NCBI GenBank assembly: GCA_022841525.1
Contig: JALHRI010000001.1
Location: 3,916 to 65,194 of the forward strand
Source: Alphaproteobacteria bacterium
Lineage (GTDB): Bacteria; Pseudomonadota; Alphaproteobacteria; Rickettsiales; UBA3002
Length of the DNA stretch: 61,279 nt
Reading direction: 5' to 3'
Part shown: one piece after another, positions 34,078 through 42,600 of the stretch
Layout of the letters: every line of letters begins with the position of its first letter
Numbering within the stretch: position 1 is the stretch's first letter
Notes under the pieces: model-generated
What the model was told of the DNA's origin: nothing
Database searches by the model: none
Seen by the model: only the letters and a program-made list of their open reading frames with translations
Program-made: the position numbers and the translations under genes

Positions 34078-34106
34078 TTGACGCGTTAGCGTTTTTTTTG
34101 CATACA
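34078..34106 (+). promoter_or_regulatory. Candidate metK promoter
   Basis: TTGACG at 34078-34083 is a good -35 box, and CATACA at 34101-34106, 17 bases further on, is a weak -10 (3 of 6). A run of T (34092-34099) sits between them. Transcription would start near 34113, about 100 bases before the metK ATG. The same bases can form a 4-bp stem (ACGC/GCGT) before the T-run, so a weak terminator for the upstream operon is an alternative reading. Confidence 0.4.
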
Positions 34107-34112
34107 GCGCAG

Positions 34113-34212
34113 CGGTGGGCATTTCCTTGCTTGGCGACCACCTAAACCTCACGGTCTAAGCATCTGTCCTTCGTGTGGAATCTAACTTGTGCCAAGCTGA
34201 AAGTGAGTCAGC
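34113..34212 (+). promoter_or_regulatory. Candidate structured RNA leader of metK
   Basis: GCTTGGC (34129-34135) and GCCAAGC (34191-34197) form a perfect 7-bp closing stem. Within it GACC (34136-34139) pairs with GGTC (34153-34156), exposing a loop containing CTCAC (34148-34152). Just before the ATG, GCTGA (34196-34200) pairs with TCAGC (34208-34212), exposing GTGAG (34203-34207), the likely ribosome-binding site. CTCAC and GTGAG are perfectly complementary, so a loop-loop contact could hide the ribosome site. The hairpin at the ATG competes for two bases of the outer stem, as a switch would. I cannot match it by eye to SAM-II, SAM-V or SAM/SAH riboswitches. Confidence 0.4.
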
Positions 34213-35436
34213 ATGATCCAGTCTGTTAGCCGCGACGGCGAATATGTTTTTACGAGTGAATCGGTTTCCGAAGGCCATCCGGATAAAATCTGTGATCAGA
34301 TTTCTGATGCGATTGTCGATGCCTGCTTAACGGTAGATCCGCAGGCGCGCACCGCTATTGAAACGCTGGCCTGCACCAATACGGTGGTGATTGCTGGCGA
34401 ATATCGCGGCGATGGTATCAAGGAAAAAATCAATCCTGAAAAAATGGAAGCCATTGCCCGCGACGTTGTGCGCGACATCGGCTATGAACAAGAAGGTTTC
34501 CACTGGCAGCATTTGAAGGTGCATAACCATGTACACGGGCAGTCGGCGCATATCGCGATGGGCGTGGATGCGGCCGATGGTAAAGACGAAGGTGCTGGCG
34601 ATCAGGGCATTATGTTTGGTTACGCCACCAATGAAACGCCGGATTTTATGCCTGCCCCGCTGTATTATTCGCACCGCATTTTGCAGACGCTTTCGGAAGG
34701 TCGCCGTAGCGGAAAATATCCGATTTTAGGGCCGGATGCGAAAAGTCAGGTATCGCTTGTGTATCAGGGCGGCGTGCCGGTGGCCGCGCGTTCGGTCGTG
34801 GTATCCTCACAGCATGCCGAGTCTGCGTCGCAGGCCGATGTGCGCGCGATTGCCGCTGACGTCGTGCGTCAGGTGCTTCCATCAGGCTGGAGCGTGCCGG
34901 AGGAAGAATTCTTTGTAAATCCCACCGGTAGATTCGTGATCGGCGGACCAGATGGGGATGCGGGATTGACGGGTCGTAAAATCATCGTTGATACGTATGG
35001 GGGTGCCGCGCCGCATGGTGGTGGAGCATTTTCAGGAAAAGACCCCACCAAAGTGGATCGTTCTGCAGCCTACGTCGCAAGGTACCTTGCGAAAAACGTG
35101 GTGGCTGCAGGGCTGGCCGAGCGTTGCACGATTCAGCTTTCCTATGCGATTGGTGTCGCACGTCCCGTTTCGTTTTACCTCAATACGCACAACAAGCCGA
35201 ATGTCGATACTGCGGAGCTTTCGCGCGTGCTACAGGAAATGGTGAACCTGACACCGCGCGGAATTCGCAAACATTTAGAGCTCAACCGTCCCATCTATCA
35301 GCAAACGGCAAGCTACGGTCATTTTGGCCGTAAGCCGGGGAAGAACGGTGAGTTCAGCTGGGAAAAAACCGATCTTGCCGAAGCACTCGCCAGTCATTTC
35401 GGTGCGGCCGCGCCTAAAAAACTCGCTGCAGTCTAA
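34213..35436 (+). CDS. metK: S-adenosylmethionine synthetase
   Basis: A 407-residue MetK with [20 protein letters not shown] at the N-terminus (catalytic His and Asp), [12 protein letters not shown] (methionine/phosphate loop), and [19 protein letters not shown], the second family signature. It makes SAM from methionine and ATP; SAM users in this window include at least bioC, bioB, miaB, ubiE, trmB and two cassette methyltransferases. It follows the XRE gene by 205 bases holding a putative promoter and leader, and precedes trmB by 3 bases. Confidence 0.95.
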   Translation: MIQSVSRDGEYVFTSESVSEGHPDKICDQISDAIVDACLTVDPQARTAIETLACTNTVVIAGEYRGDGIKEKINPEKMEAIARDVVRDIGYEQEGFHWQHLKVHNHVHGQSAHIAMGVDAADGKDEGAGDQGIMFGYATNETPDFMPAPLYYSHRILQTLSEGRRSGKYPILGPDAKSQVSLVYQGGVPVAARSVVVSSQHAESASQADVRAIAADVVRQVLPSGWSVPEEEFFVNPTGRFVIGGPDGDAGLTGRKIIVDTYGGAAPHGGGAFSGKDPTKVDRSAAYVARYLAKNVVAAGLAERCTIQLSYAIGVARPVSFYLNTHNKPNVDTAELSRVLQEMVNLTPRGIRKHLELNRPIYQQTASYGHFGRKPGKNGEFSWEKTDLAEALASHFGAAAPKKLAAV

Positions 35437-35439
35437 GGC

Positions 35440-36096
35440 GTGGAGGCGCAGGCTTTCCTACGCTCGTTTGGGCGGGTGCGCGGCAAAACGCTCAGCCCGC
35501 GCAAGCAGCGTTTGATGGACGAGTTGTTACCGAAACTGGCGGTGCCTAAGGCGTTGCCGGCAGGTACGCCCATCGCGCTGGAGGTGGGATTTGGCGGTGG
35601 TGAGCATCTGGTGGCGATGGCCAAGGCGCGCCCTGAAATGCTGTGCATCGGCGCGGAGCCGTTTGAAAATGGCGTTGCTAAACTTCTCTGCGCGATTGAA
35701 GAGCAGGGGATCGCTAACATCCGCATCCATATGGGCGATGCCCGCACACTGATCGCCGCGTTGCCGGATGCCTCCGTCCAGCATGTTTATCTTTTATTTC
35801 CTGATCCGTGGCCGAAAACCAAACATCTAAAACGTCGCATTTTGAATCATGATTTTTTGGCACTCATCGCGCGGATTCAGCCGCCAGGTGGCATATTGCA
35901 ACTTGCCACAGATCACGCCGATTACGCGGTGTGGATGTTGGAGCATCTGCAGCATAGTACGCACTATGTGTGGCAGGCGCAAGATAAGCGCGACTGGGAA
36001 GATCCCCCCACCATTTGGGCAGAAACCAAATATCAGCGAAAAACGACTGCTGAGGGTCGCGTACCGATGTTCTTTCGCTGTCTGCGCCGCGATTAA
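35440..36096 (+). CDS. trmB: tRNA (guanine-N7-)-methyltransferase
   Basis: A 218-residue methyltransferase with ALEVGFGGGEHLVAMAKA (SAM loop), CIGAEPFENGVAKLL, and the TrmB hallmark VYLLFPDPWPKTKHLKRRI near residue 114. It methylates G46 in the tRNA variable loop. Start is GTG 35440, only 3 bases after metK, consistent with co-transcription. Its stop overlaps the convergent phaC by 4 bases. Confidence 0.92.
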   Translation: MEAQAFLRSFGRVRGKTLSPRKQRLMDELLPKLAVPKALPAGTPIALEVGFGGGEHLVAMAKARPEMLCIGAEPFENGVAKLLCAIEEQGIANIRIHMGDARTLIAALPDASVQHVYLLFPDPWPKTKHLKRRILNHDFLALIARIQPPGGILQLATDHADYAVWMLEHLQHSTHYVWQAQDKRDWEDPPTIWAETKYQRKTTAEGRVPMFFRCLRRD

Positions 36097-37106
36097 AAAC
36101 GCTCGTGCATCCACTCGGCGACGGGCTCCCAGCAGAGCGTGCGCGCGCGACCACCTGCGACGATGCCGACATGGCCAGTATCTGGCGTTAGCAGCTGTGC
36201 GCGTTTGATTTCCTTGCGCAGCGGTTTGGCGCAGCCCAGCGGCACAATCATATCGCGCTTTGCCGCGATGATCAGCGTTTCACAGCGCACATGCGCCGGA
36301 TCAATCCAGCTGCGCCCGACATGATAGCGGTGCGTGGCAAGCATATTGAGCTGCGGCCAGTCAACGAAACATTCGGTGGCAAGCGCACTGGTCATCGCTG
36401 CTCCGTCGCGCGCCCAATGTTCAATGGCGATGAAGCGCGCTTTTTCCTCGCCGTTTAAGCCAGCGAATTTCTGCATTTTATTCACTTTCGCAAACGGATT
36501 CATCCAGAAAAAAATCTGCTGAATCATCCAGGGCGGCACCGTATCGTGCTGGGAAAATATCTGCCGCAGCGTTGCTTGCGAGGCAGGGTTGATCAGCACG
36601 ATGGGGGTATCGCTGCTGGCAAAATCCCACGGGGTGGCGAGCAAAATCAGGCCATCCACATTTTTCGCGGCGAGCTGCGCGAGCGCCAGTGCCAGCACCC
36701 CACCCATGCAGTAGCCCATCAGCACGATCGGACCATCATGATGCTGCCGCAGATGATTCAGCGCCGCCAGCGCGTAGGCCTGAATATAATCGCTGGAATC
36801 AAAGCTTGCTTCGGTGTCTGAGGGCTCGCCCCAATCGAGCAGTAACGGGCGAAAGCCTTGCTGTTTCAGGTACGCGATGAAGCTCGCGCGCGGCATTAAA
36901 TCGAGAATGTAGGATTTATTGATCAGTGACGGGATGCACAGCACCGCCGTTTTTTCTGTCGCGTGAGGGGCATAATCGCGCAGCTGCGCGCTGCCGCGCT
37001 GCCAGAGAAGAGTTGAGCGCGTGGGCACATGGGTGAAAGACGTTTCTTCAAACAAGGCAAGCCCACGGCTTATTTCCGCCCACTGATCGGCGCTGACGCG
37101 CAGCAT
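36093..37106 (-). CDS. phaC: Polyhydroxyalkanoate synthase, short class III type
   Basis: About 337 residues, against roughly 355 for class III PhaC and 560-600 for class I. The lipase-like box GYCMGGVLAL places the nucleophilic Cys at about 133; Asp in AAKRDMIVPLG and His in TPDTGHVGIVAGG complete the triad. SLINKSYILDL and RPLLLDWGEPSD are typical PhaC stretches. It polymerises 3-hydroxyacyl-CoA. I start it at ATG 37106; the open frame runs to 37355, but that extension repeats NPLINPL only because it lies over the Lys/Ser repeats of the upstream gene in another frame. The small upstream gene resembles its PhaE partner. Confidence 0.8.
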   Translation of the reverse strand: MLRVSADQWAEISRGLALFEETSFTHVPTRSTLLWQRGSAQLRDYAPHATEKTAVLCIPSLINKSYILDLMPRASFIAYLKQQGFRPLLLDWGEPSDTEASFDSSDYIQAYALAALNHLRQHHDGPIVLMGYCMGGVLALALAQLAAKNVDGLILLATPWDFASSDTPIVLINPASQATLRQIFSQHDTVPPWMIQQIFFWMNPFAKVNKMQKFAGLNGEEKARFIAIEHWARDGAAMTSALATECFVDWPQLNMLATHRYHVGRSWIDPAHVRCETLIIAAKRDMIVPLGCAKPLRKEIKRAQLLTPDTGHVGIVAGGRARTLCWEPVAEWMHERF

Positions 37107-37122
37107 TTCCTCGAGTACTGGA

Positions 37123-37515
37123 TTAGCGTTTGCGTTTAGTAGCGGGTGTTGCGCTGCGCCCGCGAGCGGGTTTAGTAGCGGGTTTTCTAACGGATTTATT
37201 AGCGGATTTATTAACGGATTTACTGGCCAGCTTGCGCTCCAATTTGGCCAGGCGGGTGCGAAGGCTGGCCAGCTCGCGCCGAAGCCTGGTGAGCTCGCGT
37301 GCCAGCTCATGAACGGCTGCATTAGCATTTGCAGATGGGGTGGAAGGGGCAGCATGTGCGCTCGCGTCAGGGGGGCTATAGGCGTCGCGCAGGCTTGAAA
37401 ACCATGCGTTCAGCAGTTCAGGATCACGCAGCTGAGTATGAAGCGCTTCCTGCCACCAGGCCAGTAATTTTTTCGCCTCAGCGCTGTAATCATTTGCTGT
37501 TTTCTGTCGTGCCAT
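37123..37515 (-). CDS. phaE: Small PhaE-like subunit with basic repeat tail
   Basis: A 130-residue protein directly upstream of phaC, ending 16 bases before it. Residues 10-50 are helical (AKKLLAWWQEALHTQL, then ELLNAWFSSLRDAY), like the N-terminal part of PhaE; an Ala/Ser/Pro linker is followed by a strong heptad coiled coil (LTRLRRELASLRTRLAKLE), like the conserved PhaE C-terminus. It ends with a basic tail of NKS(V/A) repeats and KP-rich sequence, reminiscent of the PhaF histone-like tail. PhaE of known class III synthases is about 360 residues, so this is much reduced. ATG 37515 is preferred over 37542. Confidence 0.55.
   Translation of the reverse strand: MARQKTANDYSAEAKKLLAWWQEALHTQLRDPELLNAWFSSLRDAYSPPDASAHAAPSTPSANANAAVHELARELTRLRRELASLRTRLAKLERKLASKSVNKSANKSVRKPATKPARGRSATPATKRKR
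37189..37224 (-). repeat. Three 12-bp tandem repeats in the phaE-like tail
   Basis: Three near-identical 12-base units (AACGGATTTATT type, on the plus strand) lie in tandem and encode the four-residue repeat N-K-S-V/A on the minus strand. The unit length keeps the frame, so copy number could vary without breaking the protein. Flanking sequence looks like decayed further copies (for example around 37171-37188). Confidence 0.7.
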
Positions 37516-37596
37516 ACCGGGTAAGCCTTGCAAAGGGGGCAATGCATGCTAGTGTGACGCCACAAAACGTCAATGCTTAACCAATGGGGATGATGC

Positions 37597-38079
37597 ATGA
37601 AACGCCCAACTTCCGAGCCGATTGTCATTAAAAAATACGCCAATCGCCGTTTATACAACACCGATACCTCAAGTTACGTCACGCTGGAAGATTTGTGCGA
37701 TATGGTGAAAGAAGGCGCCGATTTCATCGTTTATGACGCTAAAAGCGGCGAAGATTTGACCCGTCAGGTGCTGACCCAGATTATTTTCGAGCAGGAATCG
37801 CGCGGCGAGAATCTGCTGCCGATCAGCTTCCTGCGCAATCTGATCAGCTTTTACGATAATAATCTAAAAGAATTTATGCCCACCTATCTCGAAACCACGA
37901 TGCAGACGTTCCTGAAGAACCAAGAGAAAATGCAGGGCTTTGTGGGCGCCGGCTCGCCGATCGGACCGCTGAATCAGGTTGCGCAGCAGTTTGAAGAAAT
38001 CAGCAAGCAGAACATGGAGCTTTTCAGCAAAGCCTTCCAGATGTTCTCGCCCTTTCCGGCGGATGCTAAGAAGAAGTAA
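37597..38079 (+). CDS. phaR: Polyhydroxyalkanoate synthesis repressor PhaR
   Basis: A 160-residue protein whose N-terminus IVIKKYANRRLYNTDTSSYV is the PHB/PHA accumulation regulator DNA-binding domain, followed by DFIVYDAKSGEDLTRQVLTQ and a second PHB_acc region to about residue 100. PhaR senses granules and represses phasin and synthase genes. It is divergent from the phaE-phaC unit, with 81 bases between the starts, so it may act on that interval. The hairpin at 38076-38090 ends the gene. Confidence 0.92.
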   Translation: MKRPTSEPIVIKKYANRRLYNTDTSSYVTLEDLCDMVKEGADFIVYDAKSGEDLTRQVLTQIIFEQESRGENLLPISFLRNLISFYDNNLKEFMPTYLETTMQTFLKNQEKMQGFVGAGSPIGPLNQVAQQFEEISKQNMELFSKAFQMFSPFPADAKKK

Positions 38080-38090
38080 GCGCTGCTTAC
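38076..38090. terminator. Short hairpin between convergent genes
   Basis: GTAAGC (38076-38081) and GCTTAC (38085-38090) form a 6-bp stem with a 3-base loop that covers the phaR stop and touches the stop of the convergent gene at 38087. No T-run follows on either strand, so if it terminates transcription it does so weakly. It could simply be chance in a gap of 7 bases. Confidence 0.25.
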
Positions 38091-39064
38091 GCGTGGCTGA
38101 TGGCGTTATCTAGGCGCTCGCGGTCAGCATTGATGTTTTGCGCAAAGCTGCTTTCACGCGGATTCACGCGTTCACTATGGGGTGCAGGCTGCCCGCGTTC
38201 AGAGGGCGAGGATGGCTGTTTTTTGCCGCCCACACGCTCTTCCCAGCTCGCGAGTTTATCGTGAATCTGGTGAAGGCGCTCGCGGTGATGCAGTTCTTTT
38301 TCACGAATTTCATCCGCAATATGTGTCAGCTTAGCCGCTTTTTCACTGGCATGCGCTGCGTTTTGGTGTGATGAGCTTTGGTGCGCTGAGCTTTGCTGGA
38401 AAGCATTTTCCGGCAAATCGACCGGCGCTTGGCTGGTGCTGCCGGCATGCTGAGAATCTAGGCTCGCCAATATTCCTGACTTTTTGCTTGCCATCGATGC
38501 GTTCAGTGCCGACGGATCAATCTGCGGCGTTTGCGCGCTGATACTCGGATCAAGCATGGAAGGCGCTGTCGTCAATGCCGGAGAAGATGTGATAGAGGCC
38601 GCCGCAGCGGTAACGGTCGCTGCTTTCGCGGTTGCAAGCGTTGCGGCTCCTGCAACTGTTGCGGCGGTGACGCCTGCTGCCTCAGGCAGTACGGCAGCGG
38701 CTGCAGGTGCGAGTGTTGTGCCAAGCGGCGAGAGGCCAAAAAACAAGAATACACTGTTCATGGCGCTGGTGATGCCACTTCCCACCGCACCAAATGCTTC
38801 TGCCACGGGAGTTAAATAGGCTGCGGCAGCGGGGAAATTGGTGATCAAATAGGGTACCGCCAGCGACACGGCTGCGTACGCCACCACCGCTACCAGCGCC
38901 ACTTTAATGACGGTGCGCACACCTTGCGGCAAGCTACCCCAGAAACTAACGGGCTGTGAGCTGGCAGACTGGCTGTAACCTTGTGCGTCGCCGCGCGCGG
39001 AAACAGGCGCTGAGAGAGGTTCTCCCAACATATTCATGCCCATGCGCGTTGTGCCTTCTGCCAC
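38087..39064 (-). CDS. Alanine-rich membrane protein of unknown function
   Basis: A 325-residue protein I do not recognise. Residues about 1-45 are polar; a clear membrane helix (VALVAVVAYAAVSLAVPYLI) lies near 53-73 and weaker hydrophobic, Ala/Val/Thr-rich stretches run to about 165. The C-terminal half is polar: Gln/Ser/His-rich (QQSSAHQSSSHQNAAHA near 225), then a charged coiled-coil-like helix (EIREKELHHRERLHQIHDKL) and a basic Pro/Ser tail. Composition is low-complexity. It sits convergent to phaR and codirectional with rcdA. A granule-associated or envelope role would be guesswork. Confidence 0.65.
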   Translation of the reverse strand: MAEGTTRMGMNMLGEPLSAPVSARGDAQGYSQSASSQPVSFWGSLPQGVRTVIKVALVAVVAYAAVSLAVPYLITNFPAAAAYLTPVAEAFGAVGSGITSAMNSVFLFFGLSPLGTTLAPAAAAVLPEAAGVTAATVAGAATLATAKAATVTAAAASITSSPALTTAPSMLDPSISAQTPQIDPSALNASMASKKSGILASLDSQHAGSTSQAPVDLPENAFQQSSAHQSSSHQNAAHASEKAAKLTHIADEIREKELHHRERLHQIHDKLASWEERVGGKKQPSSPSERGQPAPHSERVNPRESSFAQNINADRERLDNAISHA

Positions 39065-39162
39065 GTTTTTGCCTTTCAGCGAAATAGAAATCTACACCTC
39101 TATTCTAACAAAAAGCGTCGAGCGAAGTATGACAGTTTGATGAAGATTGCTGGCAGAGCCGA

Positions 39163-39588
39163 CTAGTTGCGATCGCCGTAGGCTAAAGCATCCAGCCGCC
39201 AGACGCGGCTGTATAAATTGTGGCTGCGCTGGGCGAGTTCGCCGATGTAAAATGGCAGATTTTGCACCTCGCGCGGCACTTCCGGCAGGCAAATATCGCT
39301 TGCATCGAGGCGGTATTTTTCTGCCGCTTCTTCCTCGCTGATTTTTCCGTGCTGAATGGCTTTGCGTACCATAACCCAGGCCATAATACTGGTCAGACGC
39401 ATGGTGATGCGGCTCATTTCCCCGGTGTATGCATGGCGAAATTCATCCGGCAGGCGCAGCTGTTCTTCCTCGCCAAATTCCTCGAAATACTGGTGCGCAT
39501 CAAAGAGTAGATTCAGCGTATCGTTAAATACGGCCGGCATGAACACGACGGGCTGGTTAAAATCAGAATGAATAATGGCTGGCTGCAT
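39163..39588 (-). CDS. rcdA: DUF1465-family protein, RcdA-like regulator of CtrA degradation
   Basis: A 141-residue helical protein matching DUF1465, the family of Caulobacter RcdA. VFNDTLNLLFDAHQYFEEFG, MSRITMRLTSIMAWVMVRKA and YRLDASDICLPEV are recognisable family stretches. In Caulobacter RcdA is an adaptor that, with CpdR, PopA and ClpXP, degrades the cell-cycle regulator CtrA. The protein is a little shorter than the Caulobacter one (about 170), mainly at the ends. It is divergent from addA, with 77 bases between the starts. Presence suggests CtrA-type cell-cycle control, though CtrA is outside this window. Confidence 0.8.
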   Translation of the reverse strand: MQPAIIHSDFNQPVVFMPAVFNDTLNLLFDAHQYFEEFGEEEQLRLPDEFRHAYTGEMSRITMRLTSIMAWVMVRKAIQHGKISEEEAAEKYRLDASDICLPEVPREVQNLPFYIGELAQRSHNLYSRVWRLDALAYGDRN

Positions 39589-39665
39589 GCATCCTCGCGG
39601 TTTTGTCTTTACTAATGAAGTGTAGCGGGGAATGATTAATGATAAGTTAACAAGGGCAGCTCCGC

Positions 39666-42600
39666 GTGAACGCTCAGGAATATAGTGAAAATCCAGCCGT
39701 TTCAGCGTGGGTGATGGCGCATGCCGGCTCTGGCAAAACCCATGCCCTCGTGCGCCGCGTCATAGCCTTGTTACTTAACGGTGCGGATCCGCGTTCGATT
39801 TGGTGCGTGACCTATACCACCATCGCTGCCTCCGAAATGCTGGAGCGCACGTTTGAGCAGCTTCAAACCCTCGCGGCTAACCACGACGATGCAGCACTGC
39901 AAAAAACGCTGACGAGCTATCTCGGCTACGCTGCGACAGCGGCGCATGTGCAGCTTCTGCGCGAAGTGGCGCTGAAGATAAGCTATCCGGCAAATGCGCT
40001 GCGATGTACAACGATGCATGGGCTATGCCAGTATATCTTGCGTATTTTTGCGCTCGAGCTTGGTTTAAGCCCCACCATGCACGTGCTGGAGGAAGAGGCG
40101 CAAGCAGACATGCTGGCCGATGCCTGCCGTCATATTCTCTCTCAGGCACTCATGCCGGATCATCACGCCAGCGAAGCGGTGCAGTTTATCTTAAGTGCGC
40201 TGGGTTCGTATGCCGCGCTCGAGGGCTTGCTGAGCAGCATGATGCAGCAGCGCAGTGCCTGGCTTGATCTGCGCCGCCACCGCCCGGATGCAAAGGCGCG
40301 CGCCGCGTTCATTTATCAGGCGTGCGGCGCCACATACGGGCTTTCACGTGCGGCGCTACTGGCAGACATCCATGCCGCGACACCCCCTGAAATGCAGGCG
40401 TTGGCAGAGCATTTGCGAAGTGGCACCAAAACCGATCACGCGCACGCTGAGCGTATAGTTGCATGGCTTCATGCCACGGAGCATCAGCACGCGGCACGGT
40501 TTGATGATTATGCAGCCGTGTTCGTTACCGAAAAGGGGGAAGCCAGAAAATCCATCGGTGGTAAGCATTTGCAGAAAACACCGCCGCTTGCATCGCTTGC
40601 CGTGCGCGAGCAAGCGCGTATCTTGCGCGCGTGCGACGCGTTGAGCGCGCTTGCCTGCGCACAAGGCAGTGCCCACATGGCCACGCTGTTTGACATGGTT
40701 GAGGCTGCGTACGGCGATGCCAAACGCGCATCCGGCGCGCTTGATTTTGATGATATGGCGTTTTTCGTTCAGCAATTATTTTCATCTCCCGAGAGTGCCG
40801 GTTACGTGATGCAAAAGCTGGATCAGCGCGTGCATCATTTGCTGCTGGATGAGGCGCAGGATACCTCACCCGAGCAGTGGCGCATCCTGATGGCGATGGT
40901 AGAAGAAATGTTCGCCGCCAGCGCTGGTGCGGACGGTGCGCGCAGCGTGTTTGTCGTCGGCGATACCAAGCAGTCGATCTATAGTTTTCAAGGTGCAGCG
41001 CCGTGGTTGCTGGATCAGCAGCGAGTATATCTGGAGCAGTTAGCAAACGTGCACCGTGTGCCGTTTGTTATCCGCACGCTCAGCGAGGTGCGCCGCAGTG
41101 CACCGGGCATTTTACAGCTCGTCGATGCGGTGGGAGAGGTTGCACCCATCCGCCGTGGCTGGATGGAGGAAGCTATCGCTCACCGCTCGTATCGCAAGGC
41201 GGCAGCGTCTAGGATTTGCTGGCTTCCCGCCTTCGAAGATGGTGAGGCGGCCGCGCGCGAAGCCTACGCGCTGCCTGCGCACGGGGAAGCTACTTCGCGC
41301 GGGGAACATCATTTGTGTGAGGCGTTAGCCGAACATATTGCAACGCGGCTGCTTGCCGATGCCTCGCTTAGACCGCGCGACATCATGATCATCGTTCGCC
41401 GTCGTGGCAGATTGGTGCCAGCACTCATCCGCGCACTGAGCGCGCGCGGCATTGCCGTTGCCGGAACGGACCGCATCAAACTCTCCGCGCACTGCATCGT
41501 GCAAGACATCGTCGCGCTGGTGGATTGGTGTTTCCAGCCTGAAGATGATCTGGCGCTCGCGCATGTTCTGCGCTCGCCGATTGGGGGGCTGAGCGAAGAC
41601 GCGCTGTGTGAGATCGCCCATGCGCGGGTGGGAAGTTTATGGCAAGCACTCGCCTGCAATCCGCAGTACCACGCGCTGGCCACTGAACTTCAGGCGTACC
41701 GCGCTGCGAGGCACGTGCCGGTATATCGTTTTCTAAGTCAGCTGGTGGATGGTTACCATCACCGCGATCATTACACGGCCAGACTGGGTAGTGATGCTGC
41801 AGTGATTCTAAACGAACTGATGGATATGGCGTGCATACTGGAAGCTTCCGGCAAGGGCGATGTGTTATCGTTCGCGGCGCGCATGAAGCAAAGCAATACC
41901 GAGATTAAGCGTCCGGCAAGTGCAGAAAATTCTGTGCGCATTTTAACCGTACACGGTGCGAAAGGACTAGAGGCCAGATGGGTGATACTTGCCGACATGG
42001 CCGAAATGCCGTCAACCACAAAGGATCGGTTTTTTCTGCTTGCCCATGAGCGCGCGCAGGTGCCGCTGATAGCGATCGGGGCGCATGCTGCGCGCGCCAG
42101 CGCTTACACGCGCGCCAAAGCGCAGCGCAAATCAATGCTGGAGGATGAGTATTACCGTCAGTTTTACGTCGCCATCACGCGGGCGAGGGATGAATTGACG
42201 TTCGCGACCGCGCGTAAAACATCGTATCACGATGAGTGCTGGCACGCGCTTGCACAGCAGGTGATTCAGCGCTTGCCCGGCGTAGAGACAGACGACACGG
42301 GCGCCTTGATCTGGCGGCATACGCCGGATGTAAGCGACGCCGAGCAGCCTGAAGCGAAAAAAGCAGAACCATCGCCTGCGGCGCTGGATGAAGCACGCCT
42401 TGCGCACTGGCAAGCGGTCGCGGCGGCGGGGATGCCACTGCAGCCGCAGCGGCAGATCCTCTCCCCCTCGCGGCTTGGCGGCAAGGATGAGGAAGCACCA
42501 CCTCACGCCGAAAAAATGATGGACGATGCGCATGATCCACGCGCACTGGGCACCGTGGTGCACGGACTGCTTAGCTGGTGGCATGATGCCGTGACGCGTC

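Noticed and set aside
34081-34099. Intrinsic terminator after the XRE gene
   Set aside because: The stem is only 4 bp; TTGACG and correct spacing to a -10-like box make a promoter equally or more likely. Kept as an alternative in the promoter entry.
34113-34212. SAM-II, SAM-V or SAM/SAH riboswitch
   Set aside because: The end GCTGAAAGTGAG looks a little like the SAM-II 3' part, but the conserved 5' core could not be found by eye, so no known family is assigned.
36093-37355. PhaC of 420 residues starting at 37355
   Set aside because: The extra 83 residues are low-complexity (NPLINPL repeats) and lie over the repeat-rich tail of the phaE-like gene in another frame. Normal class III length is reached from ATG 37106.
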